Source of the DNA: Panax quinquefolius
Taxonomy: Eukaryota > Streptophyta > Magnoliopsida > Apiales > Araliaceae
Assembly (NCBI GenBank): GCA_020205615.1
Contig: JAINUW010000499.1
Coordinates: 1,090,001-1,154,000, forward strand
Direction: 5' to 3'
Length of the DNA: 64,000 nt
In this document: positions 11,585 through 22,130 of the stretch, one piece after another
Numbering within the stretch: the first letter of the stretch is position 1
Layout of the letters: every line of letters begins with the position of its first letter
The notes under the pieces: model-generated
Seen by the model: the letters and a program-made list of their open reading frames with translations, nothing else
What the model was told of the DNA's origin: nothing
Database searches by the model: none
Made by a program: the position numbers and the translations under genes

Positions 11585-12577
11585 ATGCGGAATGAAAGTG
11601 CAATATTGTCAACGCAAAGGCCCATTTTGTATGACTTGCAAAGGATGGAGATAGAGATAAAGACTCCATGGACCCACGTGATGATGACGAATATACGAGT
11701 AGAACCGACTTTAATCGATAAAGTTAAAGTTTCTCAAGCTACAGACCTGGAGCTAATGCATATGAGGAAGAAAGTGCAAGAAGGTGTTATGCCGGAAGCA
11801 AGAATCGATGAAGAAGGAATACTTCGAGTCAACTCCAGACTTTGTGTTCCTAACGACCCTGAGTTAAAGTATAAAATCATGATGGAGGTGCACAACACAC
11901 CGTTTGCAATCCATCCTGGGAATACCAAAATGTATCGTGATCTTCGACATACATTTTGGTGGAGCAATATGAAGAGAGAGATAGCACTGTTTATCTCAAG
12001 GTGTCTAACTTGTCAACGAGTCAAGGTGGAGCATCAATTACCAAAAGGTCCATTGCAACCACTTAAAATTCCAGAATGGAAGTGGGAGCACATTACCATG
12101 GATTTCGTTACTGGCCTTCCCAAGGTTTCTCAAGGCATAGATGCAATTTGGGTCATTATTGCTAAGTTGACCAAGTTTGCTCATTTATTACCTATACGAG
12201 AAACTTATACACTTGAATATCTTTCTCGTATATACATAAACAAGGTTGTAAGATTGCATGGTATGCCACTATCCATAGTTTCTGATCGAGACCCAAGATT
12301 CACTTCACGATTTTGGGTTAGTTTGCAAAAAGCTATGGGCACAGATTTACGATTTAGTTTGGCATATCATCCTCAAACGGACGGACAATCAGAGAGGACT
12401 ATTCAAACTCTTGAAGATTTATTAAGACTCTGTGTCCTTGACTTTAAGGGAAGTTGGGACAAGTTCTTACCATTGGTGGAGTTTTCCTACAACAACAGTT
12501 ATCAAGCAAGCATTGGCATGGCTCCATTCGAAGCGTTGTATAGAAGAAAGTGTCGTTCTCCAAGATCTTTGGGATGA
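11585..12577 (+). CDS. Integrase open frame (fragment of a broken polyprotein)
   Basis: A 330-codon open frame. The HHCC zinc-binding domain shows H103, H110, C140 and C143 (in CLTCQRVK). The catalytic core shows D173 (MDFVTGLP), D234 (SDRDPRF) and E270 ([13 protein letters not shown]). The last two are separated by exactly 35 residues, the D,D(35)E spacing of retroviral-type integrases. The frame ends soon after YRRKCRSP at a frameshift near 12560, after which the C-terminal domain continues in another frame. The Met is not a natural start. All catalytic residues are present, so the loss of function comes from the flanking breaks. The role in the family is insertion of the cDNA into the genome. 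Confidence 0.92.
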   Translation: MRNESAILSTQRPILYDLQRMEIEIKTPWTHVMMTNIRVEPTLIDKVKVSQATDLELMHMRKKVQEGVMPEARIDEEGILRVNSRLCVPNDPELKYKIMMEVHNTPFAIHPGNTKMYRDLRHTFWWSNMKREIALFISRCLTCQRVKVEHQLPKGPLQPLKIPEWKWEHITMDFVTGLPKVSQGIDAIWVIIAKLTKFAHLLPIRETYTLEYLSRIYINKVVRLHGMPLSIVSDRDPRFTSRFWVSLQKAMGTDLRFSLAYHPQTDGQSERTIQTLEDLLRLCVLDFKGSWDKFLPLVEFSYNNSYQASIGMAPFEALYRRKCRSPRSLG

Positions 12578-13171
12578 GGTGGGTGAAGCAACGTTGTTGG
12601 GACCGGGAGTTAGTGTACGTATGACTATGGAAAAGATTCAAACGATCCAAACAACGATAAAAACCTCACAAGACCGATAAAAGAGTTATCTTGATCTTCA
12701 TCGAAAGGGACGTGGAATTCGATATCGAGATCATGTGTTGTTACGTGTTGCTCCATGGAAAGGAGTTACGAGATTTGGAAAGAGGGAAAGCTCAATCCTC
12801 GATTCATTAACCCATTTTTAATCCTCGATCGAGTAGGGACTGTAGCCTATAGACTCGCTTTACCGCCAAGTATGTCTCGTGTTCATAACGTTTTTCATAT
12901 ATCCATGTTACGTAAATATGTGAAAGACCCGAACCACACTTTTAAGTTAGAACCGGACGAAATAGCGGAAGATTTAACGTATGAAGAGGTTCCTGTTCAA
13001 ATCTTGGATAAGAAGGAACATATTTTATGCTCCAAGGTTATACCTCAAGTTAAAGTGTTATGGAGGAACCACGATGTTGAAGAAATGACCTGAGAGTTAG
13101 AATCTGAAATGAAACCAAGGTATCCTTACCTCTTCGACATACCAGGTACGTACCCTAATTTCGAGGGCAAA
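12578..13171 (+). pseudogene. Integrase C-terminus and chromodomain-like tail, broken
   Basis: Reading resumes in a second frame ([13 protein letters not shown], to a stop near 12678) and then in the open frame 12755-13093 with GKLNPRFINPF, AYRLALPPSMSRVHNVFHISML and EEVPVQILDKKEH. The end VKVLWRNHDVEEMT precedes a tga at 13091-13093 where the chromodomain-like tail normally has Trp in a TWELE-type motif. Codons after the stop (ELESEMK, RYPYLFD) match the normal end. In chromoviruses this tail is thought to steer integration toward particular chromatin. It is a truncated copy with at least one frameshift and one nonsense change. Confidence 0.85.
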
Positions 13172-13179
13172 ATTTCATA

Positions 13180-13191
13180 AGAAGGGGAGAT
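13180..13191 (+). other. Polypurine tract
   Basis: agaaggggagat lies immediately before the 3' LTR start TGTAAGACCCC. It is the expected primer for plus-strand cDNA synthesis. The equivalent tract in the second element is aaggaggggaggt before 22131. Confidence 0.8.
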
Positions 13192-13964
13192 TGTAAGACC
13201 CCAACTTTTATGAATAAAAATGAATTTTCTATAATTATCATTTTTGAATATTATGAAATGAATTTAATATAATGTTATAGTTGTGGGTAATATTTATAAA
13301 TTTTGCAAAGTACGCAAGTTATTATATAATATTCGATTGGTCGGGGAATATTCGTTTTAACAGGAAATATTCATACGACGGCACAATCATTGGTGGACCC
13401 CACAACAGAATTATTGTCGGATTGAGAAAACGACAAAAATATTTTATTGAAAATAACGGCGAAAGTTTTACCGTTAATACTGTTGAACTACTCAGTAGTA
13501 AAAGTACAGTAATACGCGTGATTGCATAGTAGCACACGGTATTGACTATTGATGCTTACGTGAGAAATCATTCAGTTTTATTCAATTATTATCAATATTT
13601 TATATATTATTAAATCAATAATTGAGATGACAGAGTTATTAATATTATTATTTACAATATTAACGATGTCTAGAAGTTCGCCAAGGAGAGGTTTGGTCAC
13701 CTAATCAAGGCTACTGATAGGAGAAATCCTTATTGGAAAGCCCTCTCTTTCCTGGGAACGACCTGGTCGATTAATATTGTGAATTATAATAATGATGATA
13801 AATGTTGTTAAAAATATTGAGGGAATTTTTTTTTATGAAGTATTTGTTGTAGGAACCCCCACTTTCTCATTTTTTCAAAATCGTCGGGAGAAAGTCATCT
13901 CAATTTTGTTTTATTACTTATATATATAAGATTTTATATATATATATATATATATAAAGGTAAG

Positions 13965-14006
<42 letters not shown>

Positions 14007-15847
14007 AAGTTGTCAAGTTGTCAAATTGGGTGTGGGGTGGTTTTGGATTTTACGGGGAGGGAGTACAATTATTATCATTATATATATATATGTAAAGTTT
14101 AGTTGAATAATGAGGGAGTGAAGCAAATTTGTTCACGGGAGTGTATCCCGTGAATGTTTTAACACATGCCAGTTATATATATTTAATATATATATATATA
14201 TATATATAATTTATTTAAAAGATTTTGCTTTAAATATGGACCGTCCGATTAAAAGTAAATCAATTTGGACCGTTCATGAATTAGTTACTATGCATTCCAT
14301 TCTTCTATGAAAAGAAGCTCATTCCTTCATTATTTTTTACGAATTCACTGAAACTCTAAAGAGATAAACTATAGAGAGAAAGAAGAAAAGTATTCTGCTA
14401 CTTCACCACTTCTATATCAAGTTTCTTTTACGGTAAGGGGTATTACTTTTTTTTCATATTCATGAAGAGAACTTCTGCTATTCCATTCTTTATTATTCTG
14501 TTAGAATAACCTGTATACGCGGTCTACCATATACTTGGTGATTTATGTTGTTATTCCATTCGTTATTATTACATTTGGAACATCCTCATGCGTAAGGCTT
14601 TTAATCTAACTCGGTTTAAATCTTTATTATTTACATTGGAATATCTTGTCTCGTACATTTTACGCTTGGGACTGATTTCGTTATTTATTATTACATTGGA
14701 ATAACTTTGTCTATGCAAAAGTACCGCATGCATGGTGATTTCTGTTGTTATTCCATTCTTTATTATTCTGTTGGAATATCCTATCGGCGCGTACACGCTT
14801 TGACATTCGATTCCGTTATTTATTATTACATTGGAATAACTTTGTCTATAAATCCGCATGCATGCATGGTGATTTCTTTTGTTATTCCATTCTTTATTAT
14901 ACTCAGTTGGTTAAAGTTTTGACTTTCATACTCCATGAAATTAGTGAAATATCCTTGATATTTGCGCTTCACCTAGTATCTTTTCGTAGAAATATTCTTC
15001 TGGGCATTCTTGAATTTTACTCTACAAAGAAGTATCATGTTGACAATTTGGACGTTATTAGTTCCTGAATAATTTAATTCTTGAACTTGTTTTATTGAAT
15101 TCTTATATCATTGTCATCATCCTCATATTTATATTTTGTTGAAAGTCATCTGTGGCCTGTAGTGCATAGATGGACTTGGTATGATTATGACCAGGAATTA
15201 TTCGGTGTAAATATCCTTGATATTTGCGCTTCATCCAGTATCTTTTCGTGAAAATATTCTTCTGAGCATTCTTGAATTTTACTCTACAAAGAAGTATCAT
15301 GTTGACAATTTGGCCGTAGTGCAGGGATGATGTGGATTATTTATTGTCGAGTCCCGTTGATAAAAATGATGAAAAACCTTTTTAAATCATAAAAGATAGT
15401 AGACTTTATTCTCTACTTGACTCTTTTAATGGATTGCATGTTCCGCTGCAGTTAAACTTGATGTCAATTTTATTTTATCAGTTTAACACTGTTGAAGACT
15501 AATGATAATTTATTCTGCATTATCTTAGTTATAATATTTCTTACTGAGCTAGTTGAGCTCACCCTTTCTTTCACTGTTCTCTTCAGGAAATGAGAACGTA
15601 GCTGGGACTAGTCGAGGAACGGAGTGACGGTCCGAGATGATAGTATTAGTAGTCCTCACTATTCTGTTAAATAGTGTGACAATAAATGTAATGAGGACTT
15701 ATTCTGAGAGTGGATATTGTCTAAAAGACAATAATTGTATTAAAACTCACAGCTCTCTTGTTATATAATAAAGATTGTATTTGTATTCTGTACCATGTAT
15801 TTGGCGACTCAGAATAGGTGATGTATACCTATTTTAGGGGTGTCACA
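13192..15847 (+). repeat. 3' LTR of the chromovirus
   Basis: This LTR is 2656 bp. It keeps about 300 bp (13520-13825) missing from the 5' LTR. It carries a damaged TATA box (tatgaaaa, 14306-14313) and a 105-bp duplication (15209-15313) that replaces most of the TAGTGCAT repeat seen in the 5' LTR. TA microsatellites have different lengths from the 5' copy. The many differences between the two LTRs imply an old insertion. Confidence 0.9.
15209..15313 (+). repeat. 105-bp duplicated segment inside the 3' LTR
   Basis: It is a near-copy of 14947-15051 (containing tatttgcgcttcatccag and attcttgaattttactctac). It is joined on the left at shared AATATCCTTG and on the right at shared TTGG. It stands where the other LTRs carry the TAGTGCAT minisatellite. 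At three differing sites it matches the 5' LTR better than its own neighbouring copy. Confidence 0.8.
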
Positions 15848-16663
15848 CAGACTGCAATAGTTTGACTTGATACTAGGTCTTATGTGTTGTATAGACTGAT
15901 AGGATTATGTGGTAATGTGTTTAGGTTTTTTTATACTGTGATGATATTATTCTAATATTTGGAGATCGGTATTATCTATATTAGGTCTTCGGATAAAGCT
16001 AAGTTATATTTTGTAACGGTAATCAACGGTACATGCAAGTTCTCTCTAACTCAACCCTGAGTTATAATTATTTAAATATATTTATGGTTAATCATTGTTG
16101 ATTATACCATGTCTATGAATTGTTGAATCGCACTGTGTGCATATTGTATGAGTTCATTAGGTATGAAAGGCTTATCACCTTCATTACCATTAGGTCCAGA
16201 TATAACTGATATGTTTATGTTCAATGTTCGTTCAGCTATAAAAAATTGTCCATGCTAGTTCATAATTATATTGTTGAATGTTAGCCAACTATTATTCAAA
16301 ATCTTTCCATCATGATATATCCTCAATTTATTGAATTTAAACTTGCTGGGAAAATTTATTACATACCTTTGCTATATCATGATAAACATTGCAGATTAAG
16401 GCGGATACGTCGGATACAATGAAAAGTTAAAGCCAAGTTCAGCTTGGGACTATGTGTCTTGACTAGATTTATATGATGATTGTATAATAATAACATTGTA
16501 TGTTAAATAGGATATTGATTCAGGTATTATGTGAGGGTTCTCGACCTTGGGGATAGTGTGTAATGTTTAATGTATAAATAATTTTTATTTATATCTTCCG
16601 CAATAGTTAGAACTAGTGTACCGGATTCGTGGTGATTTAGGACCCGAATTTGGGGACACTACG

Positions 16664-16716
16664 AGATCTATTCAACCCCCCCTTCTAGATCTACTGTGTG
16701 CCTCCGGGAACTAACA
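16664..16716 (+). mobile_element. SIRE-like LTR fragment, right end
   Basis: This continues 2360-2945 after the nested solo LTR. It contains tattcaacccccccttctag and ends at CTAACA. The following sequence does not resemble a primer binding site, so this may be a solo LTR or the 3' LTR of an element. Bases 16664-16668 are the right copy of the solo-LTR target duplication. Confidence 0.5.
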
Positions 16717-16908
16717 ATCTTCTTTTGGTTATTTAAAGAATTCCCTAGTCTTTGTTAATGTTCTTTGATATTTAACTTTGACTTATCATACAACAATACA
16801 TAGTTGTGTGTGGTATCTTCTACCGCATCAATCGTCAATTGTATTGAGGTTCTTACTTCTTATAAGTACGGGGTTTAGGCGTCGTTGGTGTCCATTCAAC
16901 GCAATTCT
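16717..16908. other. Unassigned flank, left of the second element
   Basis: About 190 bp of non-repetitive sequence. On the minus strand its right end, joined to 25009-25152 across the insertion, carries a short open frame of about 48 codons (see that entry). Nothing else is recognised. Confidence 0.5.
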
Positions 16909-19780
16909 TGTGAGACCCCAAAGTTTATGAATAAAGATTTAAATTTCTCAAAATATTTTTTTAATATTATGGTGTGGATTTGATATAATGTTATAGTTGT
17001 GGGTAATATTTATAAATTTTGCAAAGTACGCAAGTTGTTATATAATATTCGATTGGTCGGGGAATATTCGTTTTAACAGGGAATATTAAATGCGATGGCA
17101 CAATCATTAGTGGACCCCACAATGTAATTATTGTCGGATTGAGAAAACGATAAAAATATTTTATGAAAATAACGGCGGAAGTTTTATCGTTAAGCTGTTG
17201 AAACACCCGATGTTAAAAGTGCGATGTCTGGCGTGGTCGCACAAAGTAGTACACACGGTATTGGTTATTGATGCTTACGTGATAAGTCACCGGTTATACT
17301 CAATTATTGCTACGATAATTCTTTGCATCATATCTCTCATATTATTGATTCGATTATTGTCACAGTATCATCTGCATAATATTTTATATATTATTAAATC
17401 AATAATTGAGACGACAAAGTTATTCATATTATTAAATTATAATATTTATAATTTCTAGAAGTTCTGTCGATGAGAGGTTTAGTCACCTAATTGCGCGCCA
17501 ATAGGGAGAAATCTTTATTGGCAAGCCCCCTCTTTCTTGGGAACGACCTGGTTGTTAAATATTGTGAGTTATGATATTAATGATGAATAAGTTCGTGTTG
17601 ATTAAAGATGAATTTGATAGTTCCATTGTGTTGGGATTATTGGTGTTAGTTGAAATCGACATCTATTCCGATGATAATTGATGTCTGGGGGTTATATTGA
17701 TAAATCGGGTAATTTATCGGATAAATGAGCAATTAATTGATACTAATTCACATGCTTATATAACTATTTGTTCACATGTGTGTACTATTAAGTCACATTC
17801 ACTTACTATTAGGGGAGTTGGTGCAAGATTGATAATACTTGCATAACTAAGTTAAAAAGGGAGGTATAGATGGAGGTACTATACTGTATTTCGTATTTTC
17901 ACATGATTATAACTATTGATTCACATGATTGAACTATTGATTCACATTATTTACTATTAGGGAGGTGGTGCAAGTTTGATAATACTTGCGAGGACTAAAT
18001 TAAAATGGAAGAAAAGTTGGAGGTATTTCAGATTGTAATTTTTGAGCCCCAAAACGTGCAATTATCGAAACTATATTTTTCTATAAATAGAAGCTCATTC
18101 TTCCTTCATTTCTCACCAATTCACTAAAGCTTTGTTTACTTTATTATAGAGAGAAATTATAGAGAGAAAGAAGAAAAGAAGTCCTGCTACTACCTCACTA
18201 TTCCAAATTATCCGGTCTTCTTTTTGAGGTAAAGGGTATTATTTCTTTTATATTCATAAAGAGAACTTATGTTATTCCATTTTTTTCATTATTACATTGG
18301 AATAACTTTGTATATCTGTGATCTACCATATACTTGGTGAAATTCTTACATTATTCCATTCTTTATTATTACATTCGAATATCCTGTTTTGTGCATTTTA
18401 CATTGAACCCTGGTTTCATTCTTTATTATTACATTTGGAATATCATATGCATGCGTTTTATGTGGGACTGTTTACATCTTTATTATTACTGTTGGAATAT
18501 TACATGCGTGCATTTTACGCTGAGACCTAGTTATATTCTTCATTATTCGTTAGAATAACACATACATGCAAGCACCGCATGTATGGTGATTTTTGTTGTT
18601 ATTCCATTCTTTATTATTACGTTGGAATATTACGCTTCGATTGTATATTACGCCCCGATTCGGTTACATTATTTATTATTCTATTGGAATAACTTTGTCT
18701 ATCTGAAATACCGCATGCATGGTGATTTCTTTTGTTATTCCATTCTTTATTATACTCAGTTGGTTAAAGTTTTGGCTTCTATACTCCATGAAATTAGTGG
18801 AATATCCTTAATATTTTCGCTTCATCCAGTATCTTTTCATGGAAATATTCTTCTGAGCATTCTTGAATTTTACTCTACAAAGAATTATCATGTTGACAAT
18901 TTGGACGTTATTAGTTCCTGAATAAATTAATTCTTGAACTTGTTTTATTGAATTCTTATATCATTGTCATCATCCTCATGTTTATATTTTATTTAAAAGT
19001 CATATGTGGCCTGTAGTGCATAGATGGACTAGGTATGATTATGACCAGGGATTATTCGATGTAATCATGACCGTAATGTTACAAATGATGTGATAAAAGT
19101 CCTCATTGGCCCGTAGTGCATTGATGGACAGTTGTTGGCATGATCATGACCATTGGTGAATACGCGAATATCCTTGGCCATAGTGCATGGATAATTTGTG
19201 GTTGTGATACTAATGAATATCCTTGGTCGTAGTGCAGGGATGATGTGGATTATTTATTGTCGAGTCACAATGATAAAAGTGATGAAAAACCTTTTAAATC
19301 ATAAAAGATAGTAGGTTTTATTCTCTACTTGACTCTTTTAATGGATTCTTATTTCGCTGCAAGTTAAACTTGATGTCTAGTGTATTTTATCAGTTTAACA
19401 TTGTTGAAGACTAATGATAATTTATTCTGCATTATCTTAGTCATAATATTTCTTACTAGGCTAGTTGAGCTCACCCTTTTACTTTCATTGTTCTCTTCAG
19501 GAAATGAGAACGTAGCAGGGACTAGTTGGGGAACGGAGTGATGGTCCAGATAATAGCATTAGTAGTCCTCACTATTCTGTTAAATAGTGTGATAATAAAT
19601 GTAATGAGGACTCAATTGAGTGTGGATATTGTCTAGATGACAATATTTGTATTAAAACTCACAACATATGTATTGTAGTATATTACACGACAATTGTATA
19701 ATTAAGTTTGTATTTGTATTTTGTACCATGTATTTGGCGACTCAGAATAGGTGATGTATACCTATTTTGGGGGCGTTACA
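16909..19780 (+). repeat. 5' LTR of the deleted chromovirus
   Basis: It holds a TATA box at 18082-18089, a donor GAG/GTAAAG at 18229, a hairpin minisatellite at 18265-18760, the TAGTGCAT repeat at 19010-19240 and a CAG acceptor at 19498-19500. It shares its second half with the LTRs at 5932-8412 and 13192-15847, but has extra U3 sequence (17460-18060) with paired phrases gattcacatgatt and ctattaggggaggtggtgca. Confidence 0.9.
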
Positions 19781-19782
19781 GT

Positions 19783-19794
19783 TGGTATCAAAGC
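19783..19794 (+). other. Primer binding site
   Basis: TGGTATCAAAGC begins 2 nt after the LTR end. It is the same near-match to initiator tRNA-Met as in the first element. Confidence 0.8.
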
Positions 19795-19967
19795 TTAGGG
19801 ATATGATCCCTGGCTGAGATGTGAGACAAGAACTAGGAGGGGAGAGATGGAGAATTCCTTTGCTAATATGACCTACCTAAGTTTATTTGGTATTTAAATG
19901 GTCGGTTAGAGTATAGGGATAATATGTGACATGTCAATTAACCCTTGTTTTGTGACAGTGTTTAAAA

Positions 19968-20340
19968 ATGGCATCTAAAAATGTTGAGATCAGCAATGAA
20001 GCACATGAGACCGTTGAGTCAGCTCAACCAAAAGGTTGACCAACAACACGATAATAATCGTACCGGTGGCAACGACCATCGGAACAATGATAACCGTCGT
20101 GGGGGAAATTATCATGCCAAGAATGATAACCACTTCGGTGGTAATCATGGCCAATATAATAGAAGTGGAAATTTCAAGAAGAGAAGGTCACCTAGCTCGA
20201 TTTTGTTGTGTAGTGAAATCAAGTCCAGCTGGGACAATGGCACCAAAGGCGGATACAGACAAAAAAAAGTCGGTGGTTTTAGGAAGAGCGTTCTTTTGTG
20301 ACTTCTCAAAAAGCGAGTGACCCGAACGAAGTTAGCACGG
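19968..20340 (+). pseudogene. gag remnant with internal deletions
   Basis: The start at 19968 reads MASKNVEI, as in the first element. The sequence then jumps to the Asn/Gly/His-rich basic region (NRTGGNDHRNNDNRRGGN) in place of the capsid domain. A second jump removes the first zinc knuckle and leads into EGHLARFC of the second. The sequence goes on to the linker before protease, with frame changes on the way. About 640 bp and 150 bp are missing relative to 8655-9600. No capsid protein can be made from it. Confidence 0.85.
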
Positions 20341-20719
20341 GTTAGTTAATTATAAATTCTTGTAAAATTTATACCTTATTAGATACCAGTTCTACCCATT
20401 CTTTTATCTCTCTTGCTTGCACTCAACGTTTAAATTTAACTCAAGAGAAGTTAAACTTTGACTTATTGGTTGAAACTTCGTTAGCAGAAACCTTTGTTAC
20501 CTCCACTGTTTATTAATCTTGTTTGATTCAAATCGACACTTTCACGTTACCTGTCGATCTTATCTCTTTGAAAATACTTGCCTTTGATGTGATTTAATAA
20601 TCGATTGGTTAAGTACTCATCATGCTTTTCGTAAGGTTGTTAACTTTCATATTCCTAACCAACCTGTTATGCGAATTCAAGCAACCAAACTACTAAAGTC
20701 AATCATTGTCATATCAAGC
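20341..20719 (+). pseudogene. Aspartic protease remnant
   Basis: Corresponds to 9760-10150 of the first element. The region around the active-site motif is recognisable (ataccagttctacccattc, where the first element reads DTGSTHSF), but Gly has become Ser (DTSS) and stops and a deletion follow, for example taataatcgattgg near 20596. It is interrupted at 20720 by the module. Confidence 0.8.
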
Positions 20720-20869
20720 CATAAGTAAAGAGCCCCGATCCTTTCGTTGTTGACTTCCTTGTGTGGAATGCACCGAAGCCAGACTTTCTGTAGGCGACGT
20801 CGTGAACGACGATGGCAAGTTGATAGGTATCAATGTGATGTACTATCCAAGTCTTGGATGAGAGTCACA
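20720..20869 (+). repeat. ~150-bp module of unknown origin, copy 1
   Basis: It is absent from the first element, where the sequence runs straight from agccataaagc (10147) to tttgaatgatattt (10233). Here a block beginning ccataagtaaagagcccc and ending gagagtcaca is inserted. Related blocks, reversed, stand at 61943-62097 at the same place of another element, and at 63027-63177 next to that element's primer binding site. It is more GC-rich than its surroundings. I do not recognise it. Confidence 0.7.
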
Positions 20870-21460
20870 ATTTTGAATGATATTTCTATTGTTAATAAAT
20901 TTTCTAACGTATTCTTGAAGACTTCTTAGCCTACCCTAGAGCATGAAATCGAATTTGGTATTGACCCCGGTACAAAACCCATTTCTAAAACCCTTCAACC
21001 AAAACAAACGTATCATGCGCTAAGGACATTGGCTCGAGCTGTTGAAGATTACGATCGTACCATTCAATATCATCGTGGAAGAGCGAACGTGGTAGCTGAC
21101 GCGTTGAGTAGAAGATCGTATGCGTTTATGAGTGCGATGTTGTTACCATAAAAACCCATTTCTTATAACTTACAAATGATGAAGATAGAGTTAAAGACTC
21201 TAGGGACCCACATGAAGATAACGAATATACGAGTAGAATAGACTTTAATCGATAAAGTTAAAGTCGTGCAAGCTACACACCTGAATCTGATGAATGTGAA
21301 GAAGAAGGTTCAAGAAGGCGTTATCTCAACCCTTGATTTAATTGGCCCATTTGAAATCCTCGATCGAGTAGGATCTGTGGCCTATAGACTCGTTTTACTG
21401 CCAAGTATGTCACGTGTTCATAACATTTTTCACGTATCGTTGTTAGTAAAAACTTAGTCT
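20870..21460 (+). pseudogene. Fused remnants of RT start, RNase H end and integrase C-terminus
   Basis: The first piece (20870-20990) resembles the linker before reverse transcriptase (NDISIVNKFSNVF). It is joined directly to the end of RNase H (21020-21130, where ADALSRRSY can be read), then to the integrase N-terminal linker, then to the integrase C-terminus GPFEILDRVGSVAYRLVLLPSMSRVHNIFHV (21330-21450, in pieces of one frame). The missing parts equal about 10360-11470 and 11790-12790 of the first element. No catalytic domain survives. Confidence 0.85.
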
Positions 21461-22012
21461 TAGGGGACTTTGGAGCCAAATTTTGGAATAATAAATGAAT
21501 CTAAAAAATTATGAAATCATAGGGGTTTTATAGAGCATGTTACAAGCTTTCCATAGCCTTGAAAACGAACTAATTCCGATAACGGACGAAGAAGTTATGA
21601 AGATTTGAAGTATGTGCGTCAAAAGTTGCAAAATCTGGAAAATTAGAGCTAAGTGTCAAGGGTCGAGCGCCTAGGCGCTAGGCTCGGCGCTTAGATTCTG
21701 CTCTTGGGTGCCTAGGCGCTTGCCCAAGGCTAAATTTGGGCGCCTAGGCGCTGGTCAAGTGTTAAGCCAAAATCTGTCCGGACGTCTTTTAGTAAATTGG
21801 GCATAACTTTTTCATACGAATCCGATTGAGGTGATTCAGGATGATTCGGAAAGATAACGAGTAGACCTACAACTTTCATTCTTTATGTGTTGAGATTTGA
21901 GGTCATTATCAAGTCCTAAAATGGCTATTTTAGGGACTGATGTGCATTCAGAGGCAATCGGAGGACATCGGGCATGCACGTATGCAACGTGTAATGTTTT
22001 CGATGATAAAGG
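21461..22012. repeat. Captured segment with GCGCCTAGGCGC dyads
   Basis: It replaces the chromodomain region. It contains gagcgcctaggcgct, ggtgcctaggcgctt and gggcgcctaggcgctgg between 21663 and 21762, each centred on the palindrome GCGCCTAGGCGC or a one-base variant. Before it stands aagttatgaagatttg. After it stand ggcataactttttc, ccgattgaggtgattc and cctacaactttcat. The same order of GC dyads and phrase recurs in LTR leaders elsewhere in this window, so the segment probably came from another retroelement's leader. It encodes nothing recognisable. Confidence 0.7.
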
Positions 22013-22130
22013 TATTCAAGGTTATACCTCAAGAGTTGGAATATGAAATGAAGTCAAGGTATCCACACCTCTTCGGCATACCAGGTACGCACATAAATTT
22101 CGAGGGCGAAATTTCATAAGGAGGGGAGGT
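22013..22130 (+). other. 3' internal end with polypurine tract
   Basis: Resumes homology with 13035-13191: remains of the chromodomain end (tatgaaatgaagtcaaggta) and then the polypurine tract aaggaggggaggt just before the LTR at 22131. Confidence 0.8.

Larger units (their letters stand above)
5932..15847 (+). mobile_element. Complete chromovirus-type Ty3/gypsy retrotransposon, coding region broken
   Basis: The element is 9916 bp and bounded by LTRs that begin TGTAAGACCCC and end GTCACA (GTCATA in the left copy). It is flanked by a perfect 5-bp target duplication CAGAC (5927-5931 and 15848-15852). Order inside is primer binding site, gag with two zinc knuckles, protease, reverse transcriptase, RNase H remnant, integrase, a chromodomain-like tail and a polypurine tract, which is the Tekay/Del type chromovirus plan. 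It is inserted in the solo LTR at 2946-16663. LTRs differ by large indels, so the insertion is not recent. It is not autonomous: stops and frameshifts break gag, the start of RNase H, integrase and the tail. Confidence 0.93.
2946..16663 (+). repeat. Solo LTR (Ty3/gypsy type), split by a chromovirus
   Basis: It starts TGTGACAACCCGAG and ends near ttggggacactacg, termini I associate with chromovirus-type plant LTRs. Removing the inserted element leaves about 3.8 kb (2946-5931 plus 15853-16663) with no internal coding region, so it is a solo LTR. Flanks are ggatc (2941-2945) and agatc (16664-16668), a 4 of 5 match expected of an old target duplication. The terminal base G instead of A is a likely mutation. 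It has a TATA-like motif (ctatatac, about 3813) and a donor-like AAG/GTATAA near 4011. The exact right end is uncertain by 1-2 bp. Confidence 0.65.

Noticed and set aside
20720..20869. Module as a SINE or hammerhead ribozyme
   Set aside because: No A-box/B-box pair, no poly-A tail or target duplication seen, and no hammerhead core (CTGATGA with GAAA) found.
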